From Paenibacillus sacheonensis (GTDB lineage: Bacteria > Bacillota > Bacilli > Paenibacillales > Paenibacillaceae): a DNA stretch of 64,000 bases. Below, one piece after another: positions 1-9,952 of this stretch (the stretch's first letter is position 1; the number at the start of each line of letters is the position of its first letter). The notes beneath the pieces were generated by a model that saw nothing but the letters and a program-made list of their open reading frames with translations, had not been told where the DNA came from and made no database searches. The stretch lies in NCBI RefSeq assembly GCF_009909195.1, contig NZ_JAAAMU010000002.1, positions 521,667 through 585,666 on the forward strand, written 5' to 3'. The position numbers and the translations under genes are program-made.

Positions 1-47
1 CCGCGGCTGTCGACGATCCGCCGTCCGTCAACCTTCAGAAAATCCAT
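1..47 (-). CDS. Start of a GH5-type glycoside hydrolase (partial)
   Basis: Only the first 15 codons lie in the window; the gene runs off the left edge. The N-terminus reads MDFLKVDGRRIVDSRG. This resembles the opening strand of intracellular GH5 cellulase-like enzymes, where such a lead-in precedes an LRGVNLG-type motif. The ATG at 45-47 has a GAGGTG ribosome site about 8 nt upstream. There is no signal peptide in what is visible. It lies downstream of the GH16 remnant, beyond a terminator, so it probably has its own promoter. The family call rests on few residues. Confidence 0.5.
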   Translation of the reverse strand, partial: MDFLKVDGRRIVDSR

Positions 48-210
48 TCCTGTACACCTCTTCCGTATGTAATCCATGAAACCTGGAGCGATACCGCTTG
101 CTTCCAATTTTCGTTCATTGTAACAAAACGCACCCGCAAGTTATATAAGGCAATGCTCTAAAAAATATGGCATTCCTATGCCTTTACCCATGCAACGAAT
201 CCGGCGCTGC

Positions 211-248
211 AAATTAAAAAGGGCAACCGCCGAATTCGGCAGCTGCCC
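211..248 (-). terminator. Rho-independent terminator after the GH16 remnant
   Basis: On the minus strand a GGGCA/TGCCC outer stem and a GCCGAATTCGGC inner palindrome are followed by TTTTTAATTT. It sits 16 bases past the GH16 stop codon and ends the preceding transcription unit. Confidence 0.85.
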
Positions 249-263
249 TACAGCTCAATCGCG

Positions 264-971
264 TTACTGGAACACCCTCACGTAATCGACATACATGTCG
301 ATCTGATCGTTATACTTGGCCAGATCGGTCGGCCAACCGCCGCCAAGCGCAAGATTCAGCATGAAGTAAAGCGGCGTGCACGCTTGGGAGAACGAAGGCT
401 GGCTCCATACCTGAACGTTATCAATGTAGAAATAGATCGTCGTCGGCGTTACCTTCGTGCCGTACGTGTGCCATGTCGAAGCATTATCCCCGTAAGCAAA
501 GTTGGATTCCGAGCAATTGGTCTGATGCGTCTCCGGACTGACTCCCCACCAATGAACGGAGCTGCACGCGCCCGTCGAAGCGTGTCCGTAAGCTTCTACC
601 GTATCCAGCTCCGCGGTAGAGGAGACATGCGAGGGGCCGGTGCTGTTCTTCGACATGAGCCAGAAGGCAGGCCATGCGCCTTTTCCGTTCGGCATCAGAA
701 TGCGCGGCTCAAAATATCCGTTCGTGGCGGCGATCCCCGTTCCATCCAATCGGACGGAAGACAACAATCCACCAAAATGCGTACGCCCCCAGCCTTGCGG
801 ATCGACATACCCGGTCGGCGTTTTGGTCGAGCGAATGCGCAAGTACTGATTGCCAAGAATGGCGAACGGATTGTATGCCGACGCGGGATCCGCGAATATC
901 GCGTCGCCGAAGTCGGATCCGTTCGGCCAGTCCGGTTTGACTGCGGCATACGTCGTTCCCGCTCCCGTTAG
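264..971 (-). pseudogene. GH16 glycoside hydrolase, 5' end lost
   Basis: The frame encodes the C-terminal three quarters of a secreted GH16 (laminarinase or beta-glucanase-like) enzyme. The catalytic strand reads ELDTVEAYG, matching the family pattern E-x-D-x-x-E. GKGAWPAFWLM precedes it and the protein ends DYVRVFQ, as GH16 enzymes do. Homology-like sequence (DWPNGSDFGDAIFADP, NPFAIL) continues upstream of the first usable start, the TTG at 842. No ATG, GTG or signal peptide is present before the frame meets the start of a ROK kinase gene. The gene therefore lost its promoter, signal peptide and N-terminus. The TTG at 842 could give a 192-residue cytoplasmic fragment, which is unlikely to fold. 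The exact fusion point is an estimate. Confidence 0.8.
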
Positions 972-1027
972 CCGAATACTGACCGCGCACTTGGTTCCCC
1001 AATGTCCATTCCCGCCAGCAGCCTCAT
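972..1027 (-). pseudogene. N-terminal stub of a ROK-family sugar kinase
   Basis: The ATG at 1027 overlaps the SIS stop codon in an ATGA arrangement, the usual sign of a translationally coupled next gene. It reads MRLLAGMDIG and then slips by one base. In the next frame GTKCAVSI follows, so restoring one G in the GGGG run gives the ROK phosphate-binding signature DIGGTKCAVSI. The original frame stops after 19 codons. About 60 bases downstream the sequence becomes GH16. A ROK kinase is a common partner of GH38 and SIS genes, so the original operon was probably mannosidase-isomerase-kinase. The break may be a real deletion or an assembly join. Confidence 0.7.
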
Positions 1028-1659
1028 ACCGAAAAAAACTCCTTCTCGAGCATCATGCACAAAGCATGATAGATCGGAAGATGCCACTCTTGAACGACAG
1101 GCGTGCTATCGCTGGGCACGCGAATGGTCACGTCGCACAGCTCTTTCATTCTCCCGCCCGTTTTCCCGGTAAGACCGATCGTCTGCACCCCTTTAACCTT
1201 CGCGACCTGCAGCGCGCGAATGACATTCGGCGAATTGCCGGAGGTAGTGAGGCCCAGCAGCGTATCGCCGGGCCTTCCATAACCATAGACTTGCTGGGCA
1301 AACATCATATCCGGAGCGACATCATTGGAGTAAGCGGTTAATAGCGCAGATGGACTGGCAAGCGAAATGGCAGGCAGCGCCCCTTGCAAATGGCCGGACA
1401 GATAAGCCCCCTCTTCCGGAAAAGCCCGCGCAAACAGACCTTGCTCTTCTGCGGAGAGCACTCTCCTCGACATAAAGCCTTTCATTAGCTCGCCTACGAT
1501 ATGTTCGCTGTCGGACGCGCTGCCGCCGTTGCCGCAAATCAGCAGTTTGCCATCCTGCCGGAAGCTCTCCTTGAGCAATTCATAGGCCCGCACAATGTCT
1601 TGCCGGCATTCCTCCAGCTCCTGATATTTCTTCATCAACATTCCCATTACATCATCCAT
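1024..1659 (-). CDS. SIS-domain phosphosugar isomerase (GmhA-like)
   Basis: The protein has 211 residues and a single sugar-isomerase (SIS) domain. The signature GNGGSASDSEHIVGEL matches the GNGGSA-D-x-H loop of sedoheptulose-7-phosphate isomerases (GmhA). A second phosphate-binding segment, LGLTTSGNSPNVI, follows. The start is the ATG at 1659, preceded by AGGAG seven bases upstream; the longer upstream frame lies inside the mannosidase gene and is not used. It begins 10 bp after the GH38 stop and its stop overlaps the kinase stub. The operon suggests it isomerises a phosphosugar released by mannosidase action and not heptose for lipopolysaccharide, which this Gram-positive would lack. The substrate is inferred. 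Confidence 0.85.
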   Translation of the reverse strand: MDDVMGMLMKKYQELEECRQDIVRAYELLKESFRQDGKLLICGNGGSASDSEHIVGELMKGFMSRRVLSAEEQGLFARAFPEEGAYLSGHLQGALPAISLASPSALLTAYSNDVAPDMMFAQQVYGYGRPGDTLLGLTTSGNSPNVIRALQVAKVKGVQTIGLTGKTGGRMKELCDVTIRVPSDSTPVVQEWHLPIYHALCMMLEKEFFSV

Positions 1660-1669
1660 CTGCGCGCTC

Positions 1670-4117
1670 CTATTCCTGCCATTCAAGCAAGTTGGTCTCC
1701 ACGAAGGGTTGGCGAATATCCTGCGGAACACGAATAGTCTTGATCTCGCACGGTTCAAACGAGACGGTGATGGTCCGATTCCAGCGCGGCAGTCTGATGA
1801 CCGCTTCTGTTCGAATCTTCGCGGTTTCGTAGCAGCGAATGATCATATCCGCATTGTCTTCCGCCTTCTTGACTGCGCCAACGACGATATTCGCCTTGTC
1901 GATCTGCAGCAGCGATTCGGATTGCGGGAGCGAGCCTTCATGGAACGTTTCAAGCAGGATGACCGGAGGCTGATTCAACTCGGTTGCGCGGTGAACAGTC
2001 TCTGCCATCTCCCAAGTTCCTTGATGCGGGTATAGGGCATACTTGAACCTATGCAGCCCCTGATCCATAAACGAGTACAAGCCTTCGGGATCCGGAACGG
2101 CAGGGGCATGCTGCGCATAGACGGGACTGCGCAATACGGTCAGGCAGATTTCATTGTTATGAATACTGTAGCTGTACTTGGAATCATTCAGAATGCTAAG
2201 CCCGTAAACTTTTCCCGTTCCTGGAATCAGCCCGCTCATATCCACCCACGCCTGACCCGGAACCTCTTCGCCATGATGAGGACGCTCGATATGCCCATAA
2301 GGGATTTCATACGTGTAGCGCGTATTCGATAGATGAACCGGGAAGGCGAGCTTCAGCATCTTGAACTGCTCTCTCCAGTCGACGGTTACCTGCACGTCGA
2401 TCTGATCTTGGTCCGGATACATGATGTAATCCTGAATTAGCTTCGAGCTGCCATACTGGCTGGTTACGCGAATCACCGTTTTGACCGGTCCATGCTCGAC
2501 GCGTCTGACGCTGACTGCTTTGAAGGCTCCGACTTCGTTCGCGTAGCGCGTTACATCATGGCTCCATGTGTCGCTGTGATCGTCAATTACGACCGGACGG
2601 GCAGGCGCCTTCATATACTCGAACTGCGCAGCCTTGTCATAGAGACTTGTAATGAAGCCGGTTTCCGGATCGAACTCGATCCGGAAATAGCCGTTCTCCA
2701 TGGCATAATCATTGGATTTCAACGGGGATGTTAGTTTCTTATCGACCGTAGCGACCGCGTTCGGCGTTAATTTGAACACGGCATAACCTAACGATGGAAG
2801 TTCTGCCCAGAAGCTGATCCGGCAGCGACCCAGGGTGGTTGCCAGCGACTGCACCAGCTGATAAGGAATGGAACGACCCGTTTCGTCCAGCAGCGCATAC
2901 GACTTGTCAAAGCTGGCAAGCTCCAATTCTACATTTACTTTCGTGGTCCAGGTGTTCGGATTGAAGACCACGATCGGCTTCATGCCCTCCACTTGTTCAA
3001 TCCCTATATTCCAGGCAAGCGACTGTATGGCATAGTTCAAGCCGCGTTCTGCGATCGCAATCGCCTCTCCGTATTCATTGCGGGCATCCTCATAGGCCGG
3101 TTCAATGCTCGTTCCCGCAAGAATGTCGTGAAATTGATTGAAGAGCACATTCTTCCAGGCCCGGTCAAGATCGGCCGGATAAGGCTGATCCGTCATCCAG
3201 TTGGCAAGCACGGAGAATTTCTCTGCCATGACTAGTAAATTCTCCGCCTTGCGATTCCATTGTTTAATCCCGGCATGCGCGGAGTAACAGCCTACCGCAT
3301 GCATTTGCAGCTCGTCATGAATCACGGGATAGACAGCGGACGGTTTATCCATGTCCTCGAAGAACAGGTTCGGCGTACTGAACTCAAGCTCCGGCATATC
3401 TTCCCTCTCATTCAGCTTGCGGATGCTTTCGATATTCTTCTTCGTCGGGCCTCCGCCATGATTGCCGACGCCGTAGAAGCACATCAGCTCGGATACCGGC
3501 TCCTTCAATTCCGTTGCGCAGCGGGCTACGTGCTGCTCCAAGTCTTCCCACCATGTGCAATATTCGAACATGATCCGAAAGGTGAGCACGCGGGAGCCGT
3601 CATCCGACTCCCACCAGAATACCCGGCCGGGCAGCCCCTTCTCTTGCGGACTTGGCCGCATGAAGACATAGTAGTCCATCCCGCTCTTCTTGAGGATTTG
3701 AGGCAGCATACCGTGATGTCCGAAGCTGTCGACGTTGTAACCGACCTTAGCCGTCACGCCGAACTTCTCCTTGAAGTAACGCTGACCGTACAAGCCTTGG
3801 CGGACGAAGGACTCTCCGCTTGGGATGTTGCAATCCGGCTGAATCCACCAGCCGCCTACGAGATGCCACCTGCCTTCGGCAATCCGCGCCTTGATCTCCG
3901 CGAACATGCCGGGGTCGTTAAGCTCGACCCACTCGTAGATCGCAGCAGAGCTTGACGTAAAGAGGAAATCGTCGGATTCGTTCATCCTGTCGAGCGCCGA
4001 ACGGAAAGTCGCCTTCGTCTCTTGAAACCCTTCCTGCCATCTCCACAGCCATACAGGGTCCAAGTGGGCATTGCCGATCATATGAAGCTTGCTGTTCTTC
4101 AAGGTAGAAACGTTCAA
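1670..4117 (-). CDS. GH38 alpha-mannosidase
   Basis: This 815-residue cytoplasmic enzyme has the GH38 layout. The N-terminal catalytic domain opens HMIGNAHLDPVWLWRWQEG, with zinc ligands His and Asp in AHLDPVW. The nucleophile aspartate is in NVDSFGHHG, about residue 135. A three-helix bundle and large beta-sandwich domains follow. There is no signal peptide. The start is TTG at 4117 with AGGGAGT seven bases upstream. It lies 49 bp after the SLH glycosidase with no terminator between, so it is probably co-transcribed. It likely trims alpha-mannosyl residues from imported oligosaccharides, with the SIS isomerase and the lost ROK kinase handling the sugar afterwards. Confidence 0.93.
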   Translation of the reverse strand: MNVSTLKNSKLHMIGNAHLDPVWLWRWQEGFQETKATFRSALDRMNESDDFLFTSSSAAIYEWVELNDPGMFAEIKARIAEGRWHLVGGWWIQPDCNIPSGESFVRQGLYGQRYFKEKFGVTAKVGYNVDSFGHHGMLPQILKKSGMDYYVFMRPSPQEKGLPGRVFWWESDDGSRVLTFRIMFEYCTWWEDLEQHVARCATELKEPVSELMCFYGVGNHGGGPTKKNIESIRKLNEREDMPELEFSTPNLFFEDMDKPSAVYPVIHDELQMHAVGCYSAHAGIKQWNRKAENLLVMAEKFSVLANWMTDQPYPADLDRAWKNVLFNQFHDILAGTSIEPAYEDARNEYGEAIAIAERGLNYAIQSLAWNIGIEQVEGMKPIVVFNPNTWTTKVNVELELASFDKSYALLDETGRSIPYQLVQSLATTLGRCRISFWAELPSLGYAVFKLTPNAVATVDKKLTSPLKSNDYAMENGYFRIEFDPETGFITSLYDKAAQFEYMKAPARPVVIDDHSDTWSHDVTRYANEVGAFKAVSVRRVEHGPVKTVIRVTSQYGSSKLIQDYIMYPDQDQIDVQVTVDWREQFKMLKLAFPVHLSNTRYTYEIPYGHIERPHHGEEVPGQAWVDMSGLIPGTGKVYGLSILNDSKYSYSIHNNEICLTVLRSPVYAQHAPAVPDPEGLYSFMDQGLHRFKYALYPHQGTWEMAETVHRATELNQPPVILLETFHEGSLPQSESLLQIDKANIVVGAVKKAEDNADMIIRCYETAKIRTEAVIRLPRWNRTITVSFEPCEIKTIRVPQDIRQPFVETNLLEWQE

Positions 4118-4166
4118 TGTAGATACTCCCTTCCATCCATCCCAATCTATTTTTCCAGCTGGTCTA

Positions 4167-7100
4167 TCATTTCGTTAATAATCTGGCAATTACTACGGCT
4201 GCCTGCGCACGGGTGGACGACTCATTCGGGTAGAAGCTGTCGTTATACCCTTCCAGAACGCCCAGGCTTGTTGCCAGTGCAACACCCGCTGATAAAGAAG
4301 CAGCTATGAAGGAGCGGTCCTGGTATGCCGACAGATTAGCCTCGACATTCTTCACTTGCTCATACTGCTCGACGGCAATAAGCGCTCTTGCCGCGATTAC
4401 GGCCATCTCAGCGCGGTCGATCGGCTCGTTAGGCGCGAAGCTGTGCGCCGTCCGGCCTTGAATGATTCCGGATTGCGCAGCAGAAGCAACCGCAGCATAG
4501 AACCAATCTGATTTCTTGACATCCGCGAATGCGGAAGCATCAGCCGAAGAGTCCTCGAGATGGAACGCCTTGACGATCATCGCGGCAAACTCTGCGCGGG
4601 TCACAAGCGCATTGGGAGCGAATAGGCCTTGGCCTCGCCCTTCAATAATCCCCTTCGCAGCCGCGCCCGCAATTGCATCGCCGGCCCATGCGGATACGCT
4701 TGACGTGTCCGTAAATTCGACTCGATGCTCGACAACGACATAGGTAGAGAATGACTTTCTTACCGCTTCAAAGGATTGATCTTCCTTGTTATAGCTTCCG
4801 CCCACATATACGAGCTTGCCGTCCACGACTTTGGCTAACGTCAGCAGCTCCGTGTTCAGCCCGTTAACATCGCGGATCGGAAGCTTGACGGCAACCGGAT
4901 TGGCGAAGCTGAGTTTATGGCCCTTCACATCCAAAAACTCGATCTCATAGACATCGGATGCAGCCTTCACGCCGCTAACGGCAGGCAATTCCGCGGTCGG
5001 TTTCTTCGAAAGGACAAGCGACGTTGTATCAGCCAGATCGCTCAGTTGAACGGAAATCGCTACGCCGTTCACGATGATGGCAAGCTTGTCGATACCAGCG
5101 TCCTTTGCCTTCCGGATGACCGCAGCGTCGATGACGATCTCTGACCGGTCTGCGTTTTGCTTGCCAAGATCCAGCGTAACGGGAATCTTGGCTTTATCCG
5201 CGGCGGAATCGAACTTGGCCAGCGCCGCATTCACTTTGTCCGCATTAAGCTTGACTTCATAAAAGAGATCGGACAATTGCGCCGCCTCCATGCTCAGCTT
5301 GGACTTGCCTGCGGAAGTATCCACGAAGCCGGAGACGTCCAGACGGGATAATTGTTGCAAAGCCATCTCTGCCAGCTCGGTAGCATGTCGAAGGAAGAGC
5401 TGTTCCTCATGGCCGGGCTCCGGTTGAGGCATCGCTGCCAGCTTCGTGCCGAGCTCATTCAAGGCCTTCGTCACTTGCTCGGCAGTTGGAGCTGCGAGCT
5501 GAACGGCCGGCGGCGGAGTAGATGTACTTCCGTTGCCATCTCCATTTCCGTTACCGTTGCCGTTACCGTTGCCATTACCGTCACCGTCTCCATCTCCGCT
5601 GCCATCCCCTTCCGCACGGGTAACAACGACGTTGTACGCATAGGTTCCGATTGCCGTATCGCTCGAAGTCAACTGAATTGGAATGAGGTTCGTTCCTTCC
5701 TGGAGCTCGACTGCGACCGGATCTGTTCCCGAATGAAGCACGCCGTTAATCTTCACCGCATCATTGGAGTTTGCGGGCACGGCCGTCAAATCAATCGTGT
5801 CAACGTCGTGCTCGACCGAAGCCGAATAGGATCTCGTCGAGATGCTGAAGGCTGGAGTCAAGGGAACAGATCCAGCTCCCGCATGGATAGATAGCTGCTT
5901 CAGCGTCGGGTTGAGCGTTCCGTTGGCAATAACGATATCGTCGATGTATCCTTTCACGATGCCGGTTCCGTCGTTCCGGTCATAATTAATCAGAATTTTA
6001 TCGATCGTCTTGTTATTCAGCCATAAACCGATATCGGCCTGAACCAAATTCCAAGCTCCGACGCTGCCTCTGCCATTGGCAGGATGCAAATTCTCCCCTG
6101 CATAATCAAAAGCGCCGCTATCCCGCAAATTGCTGCCATCCGACATGACAAAATCAACGGAGGCGAATCGTCCCAATTCGGTTTCCGGATAGAACCAGTA
6201 GCTGAGCTTCGTATCCTTGCTCACGGGAATGTTGACGTCATAGGCGAAGAATACGCTGTGCGATTGATCGTTGCTGTTATCGGACCCGGCATATTTCAGC
6301 GCTTTCTCGCCGCCGTGGGCGCGTTCGCCCGATGCTTCGAGCACGGGTTGACCGGTACCGTCCTCGCCGGATACGTTGCTTAAATTCTCGAAGCCGCTTA
6401 CATTCGGCAGCTCCTGTTCGCTTTCCATGCCGGACTGGAACAGGATGCCTTCTTCGGCTGGGGTGCTCTCGATCGGCACTGTGTCTGACAGGAGGATATC
6501 GTCGATATAGCCTTCATACTGACCGATATAAGGATCATCCCCGTAGTCAATCATGATTTTGTTGATCGTCTTTCCGATCAGATCCGTTCCAACCGCCAAG
6601 CTTCCCAAGTCAACGACCACCTGGTTCCACTGCCCGACGACGCCTCGCTTGTTAGCGGGATGGAAGCCGATTCCGTTCTGATCCTTCTTATTGGCGCCCC
6701 GAAGATCGCCGCCGCCTTCAAATGTCATATCGACAACCGCGTTTCGTGCGCTGTCGTTGACCGGGTAGAACCAATAGCTCAGCTTGGTGTCCTTCGTAAT
6801 GACGACGCTCGCATCGAACGCACCGAGATTCGCGTAAGAATTGCCATTTGCCTTATCATCCCCGGAGTACTTGATCGAGCTATCTCCGGTATGCTTCTTC
6901 GCGCTGCTTTTCTCCAGGTTCGCATTCTCGATGTTAGATACGCCATAATCGTAAGTCGTAGGAGCGATGTCGCCCGCTTCCCCGCCATTGCGGAAATGGA
7001 TTTCGTTCTCCGGTTCGTTGTTGCTGATGAGAAGCTCATCCAACCAGCCCCTAAAAGGTCCGATACCGGCATCATCTTCGTAATCGAGCATAATGGTCTG

Positions 7101-9869
7101 AATTGTTTTGCCTGACGCGAATGAACCGACATCGACATTGATTTGGCGCCATACCCCGATTTCCCCGCGGGCATTCGAGGCGTGCATGCCAATATCATTC
7201 GCATCCTTAGCGCCACCGGTATCTCGCATGACCGAGCCGTCCGTAAAGATAAAGTCGATGACTGCATGACGGGCCAGCTCATTCTCCGGATAGAACCAGT
7301 AGCTGAGCTTCGTCTGCTCCGTTACGGGCAGATTGACATTCTTGTACAAGTAATAATTGACGTAAGAAGGTCCGCTGCCGTTGTCCGTTCCGGAGTACAT
7401 GAGCGATTTATTGCCTTCATGCGGCAGACCGCTGTTGATATTCAAGCTCGGGCTGCCGGAATGGTAGCCCGCTACATCGCGCTGCGCTTCCAATCCGCCA
7501 TCCGGCTTCTGCTCGCCGTCTTCAAACGCGTTATCGAACAATACGCCTTCTGCCAGGGGAGGCTTTGGCATTTCTCCGTTCGTAATGACGATGTCGTCCA
7601 TATAGCCGGAGAACTCGCCAGGCCCCAAGTTCGTCTCGAACCCGATCATAATCGTCTTAACCGTTTGACCGGCCAGCTTCTCGCCAATGTTGACTTTCAC
7701 TTGCGACCATTGGCCTTTGGTACCGCGCGCATTCGTCGGATGCATGCCTATGCCGTCATAATCGGCGGCTCCCGAATCGCGGAGCGAGCCGTTATCGGCC
7801 GTAATGAAATCAATCGCCGCGAACCTACCGCGGTCCGAGGTCGGCTTGAACCAATAGCTCAGCTTCGTATCGGCATTGACGGGAATGTTAACGCTGAACG
7901 CTTTGAAATAACTGAAGCTCGTTGTGCCTACGGCGCCAGTCACGTTGCCGGAGTATTTCATCGACTTCTCGCCGGAGAAAGCATCTTCGCCCGAAACCTC
8001 CAGCAGCGGGTCATCATTGGCGCTCGCAAGGCCCGACACGTTATTCTGATTCTCAAACTCGCCCAGCCACGAAAGCTGCGGGTCGCCTGTATCGAGACCG
8101 GAGCGGAACAAGACGCCCTGCTCATCCGGCTGAGCGACCGGAGGCGTTGTAACCAGCGAAATCGGTTCATGCGGAGCCGGCTTCATGGCCGAGTCGTACA
8201 CCTCGAACTCATAGATGCTCGCTTTGCCCGAGCCATCATCGTCTTGCGTTGGCTTCGTAATATTCAGCTTCAGATATCTGGCTTGAACCGGCGTGTCCAG
8301 CGTGCGGTCTGTTCGGTTCTCCGAATTGCCCGACACCGTATCGACCGTGCTCCAATCGTTACCATCGGAGCTGACCTCAAGCTGGAAGTCCTTCGCGTTC
8401 AGCGAAGCGTCGTCTTTCACGCCCGCATGCAGAACGACCCAGCGGTCAAACGAAGTCTCGCTGCCCAGGTCCACTTGAAGCCACTGAGGTCCTTCTTCCG
8501 AAGCCATCCATTTCTTCCCGAATTTCTCCGTGCCGTCTACCGCATTGCCAGGACGGCCGGCAACCTGATCCGAGGACATGTCGAAGGAGCTGGCTGTCGC
8601 CGGCTTATTCATGGCCAGGTTGGCCGTTCCGATATTCCCTGCTTTGTTCCAATCGATCATGTCCCAATATTTATTGATATCCATGTCATAGTTGCCGGAA
8701 TATAACTGGCTCTCTCCCAGCCAGAACAATCCTAGTAGATTAGGAATCGTCTGCATGTGGGAGAACATCAGCTGAATTTCGCCGTCGGAGGCATCCAGGT
8801 TGGCATTTTCGCCGGCAATTTGGTAGCCTTTGGCGGCTGCGAGCCCGCTTAAATACGTGATCGGACTCGGATAATCCGGGTACCAGTTCTCGGGCGCTTC
8901 CGCCCAGCTGCACCAAGGAACGATCTCATCGTCGCTAAGCGACGTTTGTTCGGTCATATCGATCTGCGTAGCCCAGTCCAGACCCAGGGAGAAGGAGTTA
9001 TCTTTCTCGGCCTGCGTGGACCCGTCGAGCCCGTTCGCTACCGCCGATTCAATTTCTCCCGGACGAAGACCGAGGGAAGGATACAGAATGGCCTTCTTCG
9101 CGTTAGGGAAATAGTGATGGAATGCCTCAAGCAAGGCGTTCTGATGATTGCCGAGGCTCTCGAAATAAAACTTCAAGAACGCTGCAGCCTTCGTATGATC
9201 GGCATCGTCCGGATCGCCGGGCTTCCAGTCTTTGATCAGATCGGGCTTCTTCGCATTGGCGCTAGCCGAGAATGCCCAGTAGGAATTCTTGTGCCCATTG
9301 AAGGCAGCATCGGGATAACGAAGCTCATCCCAGCCCAAGCCGCCGACGCGCACGCCGTAGAAATCATCCTTCATATCGCTGAAATTCTCGGCAAGCTGCG
9401 CGATATAAGCAACTTGGGCGTTCTTCACGTCATCGTTAAAGACGGCATCCGGGACATTGTTGCCGATGCCGCCAACCCATGTATCGCCATACTGATTGAC
9501 GAATTTCGTGTCGCCATTCAAGCCGAACACCCAGGCCGGCGCGTATTGAAAGCCTAGCTCGAAGAAGACTTTGATTCCGTTATCGCTGTATCGTTTGATT
9601 TTCTTCTTCACGCTGTTCACGTAGGATTGGTCGAATTGGCCTTGTGTCGGTTCGAATTTATCCCAGTATACTTCCAGCATCACGACTGAAATGCCGGCTT
9701 TCTTGTAATCCTCGATTTTGCCCAAATTGCCGCTTCCGTTCATGACGCCGTAGAACGGAGCAGCCTCTGAAGCAGGATCGGCCGCTGCCGTTCCGACCGC
9801 GGTGAACAATTGAACCGCCACCATCGTTAGCAGGATGAATACGCTCAGTACTTGCTTCCTTATTCTCAT
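4167..9869 (-). CDS. Giant SLH-anchored multimodular glycosidase
   Basis: The protein has 1,900 residues. A signal peptide ends near GTAAAD (residue 30). Residues ~35-405 form a TIM-barrel-like catalytic region with GLGWDELRYPD and IAGENANLD. These carry two candidate catalytic glutamates and resemble beta-amylase (GH14) and GH42 enzymes. An F5/8 C (discoidin) module spans ~415-560. Four related ~185-residue beta-sandwich repeats begin near 585, 775, 956 and 1141, each with an LSYWFYP-like strand and a DDI(V/L)IS-like end. A cadherin-like module (~1323-1430), a Gly-Asn-Asp linker (~1435-1460), a ~250-residue region without a recognised fold, and three SLH domains (~1720-1900) follow. The SLH domains would tether it to the cell wall. 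It follows the binding lipoprotein gene. The substrate is not known. Confidence 0.85.
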   Translation of the reverse strand: MRIRKQVLSVFILLTMVAVQLFTAVGTAAADPASEAAPFYGVMNGSGNLGKIEDYKKAGISVVMLEVYWDKFEPTQGQFDQSYVNSVKKKIKRYSDNGIKVFFELGFQYAPAWVFGLNGDTKFVNQYGDTWVGGIGNNVPDAVFNDDVKNAQVAYIAQLAENFSDMKDDFYGVRVGGLGWDELRYPDAAFNGHKNSYWAFSASANAKKPDLIKDWKPGDPDDADHTKAAAFLKFYFESLGNHQNALLEAFHHYFPNAKKAILYPSLGLRPGEIESAVANGLDGSTQAEKDNSFSLGLDWATQIDMTEQTSLSDDEIVPWCSWAEAPENWYPDYPSPITYLSGLAAAKGYQIAGENANLDASDGEIQLMFSHMQTIPNLLGLFWLGESQLYSGNYDMDINKYWDMIDWNKAGNIGTANLAMNKPATASSFDMSSDQVAGRPGNAVDGTEKFGKKWMASEEGPQWLQVDLGSETSFDRWVVLHAGVKDDASLNAKDFQLEVSSDGNDWSTVDTVSGNSENRTDRTLDTPVQARYLKLNITKPTQDDDGSGKASIYEFEVYDSAMKPAPHEPISLVTTPPVAQPDEQGVLFRSGLDTGDPQLSWLGEFENQNNVSGLASANDDPLLEVSGEDAFSGEKSMKYSGNVTGAVGTTSFSYFKAFSVNIPVNADTKLSYWFKPTSDRGRFAAIDFITADNGSLRDSGAADYDGIGMHPTNARGTKGQWSQVKVNIGEKLAGQTVKTIMIGFETNLGPGEFSGYMDDIVITNGEMPKPPLAEGVLFDNAFEDGEQKPDGGLEAQRDVAGYHSGSPSLNINSGLPHEGNKSLMYSGTDNGSGPSYVNYYLYKNVNLPVTEQTKLSYWFYPENELARHAVIDFIFTDGSVMRDTGGAKDANDIGMHASNARGEIGVWRQINVDVGSFASGKTIQTIMLDYEDDAGIGPFRGWLDELLISNNEPENEIHFRNGGEAGDIAPTTYDYGVSNIENANLEKSSAKKHTGDSSIKYSGDDKANGNSYANLGAFDASVVITKDTKLSYWFYPVNDSARNAVVDMTFEGGGDLRGANKKDQNGIGFHPANKRGVVGQWNQVVVDLGSLAVGTDLIGKTINKIMIDYGDDPYIGQYEGYIDDILLSDTVPIESTPAEEGILFQSGMESEQELPNVSGFENLSNVSGEDGTGQPVLEASGERAHGGEKALKYAGSDNSNDQSHSVFFAYDVNIPVSKDTKLSYWFYPETELGRFASVDFVMSDGSNLRDSGAFDYAGENLHPANGRGSVGAWNLVQADIGLWLNNKTIDKILINYDRNDGTGIVKGYIDDIVIANGTLNPTLKQLSIHAGAGSVPLTPAFSISTRSYSASVEHDVDTIDLTAVPANSNDAVKINGVLHSGTDPVAVELQEGTNLIPIQLTSSDTAIGTYAYNVVVTRAEGDGSGDGDGDGNGNGNGNGNGNGDGNGSTSTPPPAVQLAAPTAEQVTKALNELGTKLAAMPQPEPGHEEQLFLRHATELAEMALQQLSRLDVSGFVDTSAGKSKLSMEAAQLSDLFYEVKLNADKVNAALAKFDSAADKAKIPVTLDLGKQNADRSEIVIDAAVIRKAKDAGIDKLAIIVNGVAISVQLSDLADTTSLVLSKKPTAELPAVSGVKAASDVYEIEFLDVKGHKLSFANPVAVKLPIRDVNGLNTELLTLAKVVDGKLVYVGGSYNKEDQSFEAVRKSFSTYVVVEHRVEFTDTSSVSAWAGDAIAGAAAKGIIEGRGQGLFAPNALVTRAEFAAMIVKAFHLEDSSADASAFADVKKSDWFYAAVASAAQSGIIQGRTAHSFAPNEPIDRAEMAVIAARALIAVEQYEQVKNVEANLSAYQDRSFIAASLSAGVALATSLGVLEGYNDSFYPNESSTRAQAAVVIARLLTK

Positions 9870-9952
9870 AGGCTATCCTCCTCATTTTTGGAGATACCAT
9901 TTGTCGCATCATTCCGAATTCGTGCGATGCATAAGCTGCGGATGAGACAAGA

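Noticed and set aside
384..971. A long plus-strand frame over the GH16 remnant
   Set aside because: Arg/Ser-rich composition, no ribosome site, and it mirrors the GH16 frame on the other strand.
5520..5600. GGCAACGGTAACG-like repeats resembling a tandem repeat locus
   Set aside because: They encode the Gly-Asn-Asp linker of the SLH protein, a normal low-complexity spacer; not a CRISPR or separate element.
7143..8705. A 520-codon plus-strand frame inside the SLH glycosidase gene
   Set aside because: It is antisense to a clear multidomain protein, with Arg/His/Ile-rich low-information composition.
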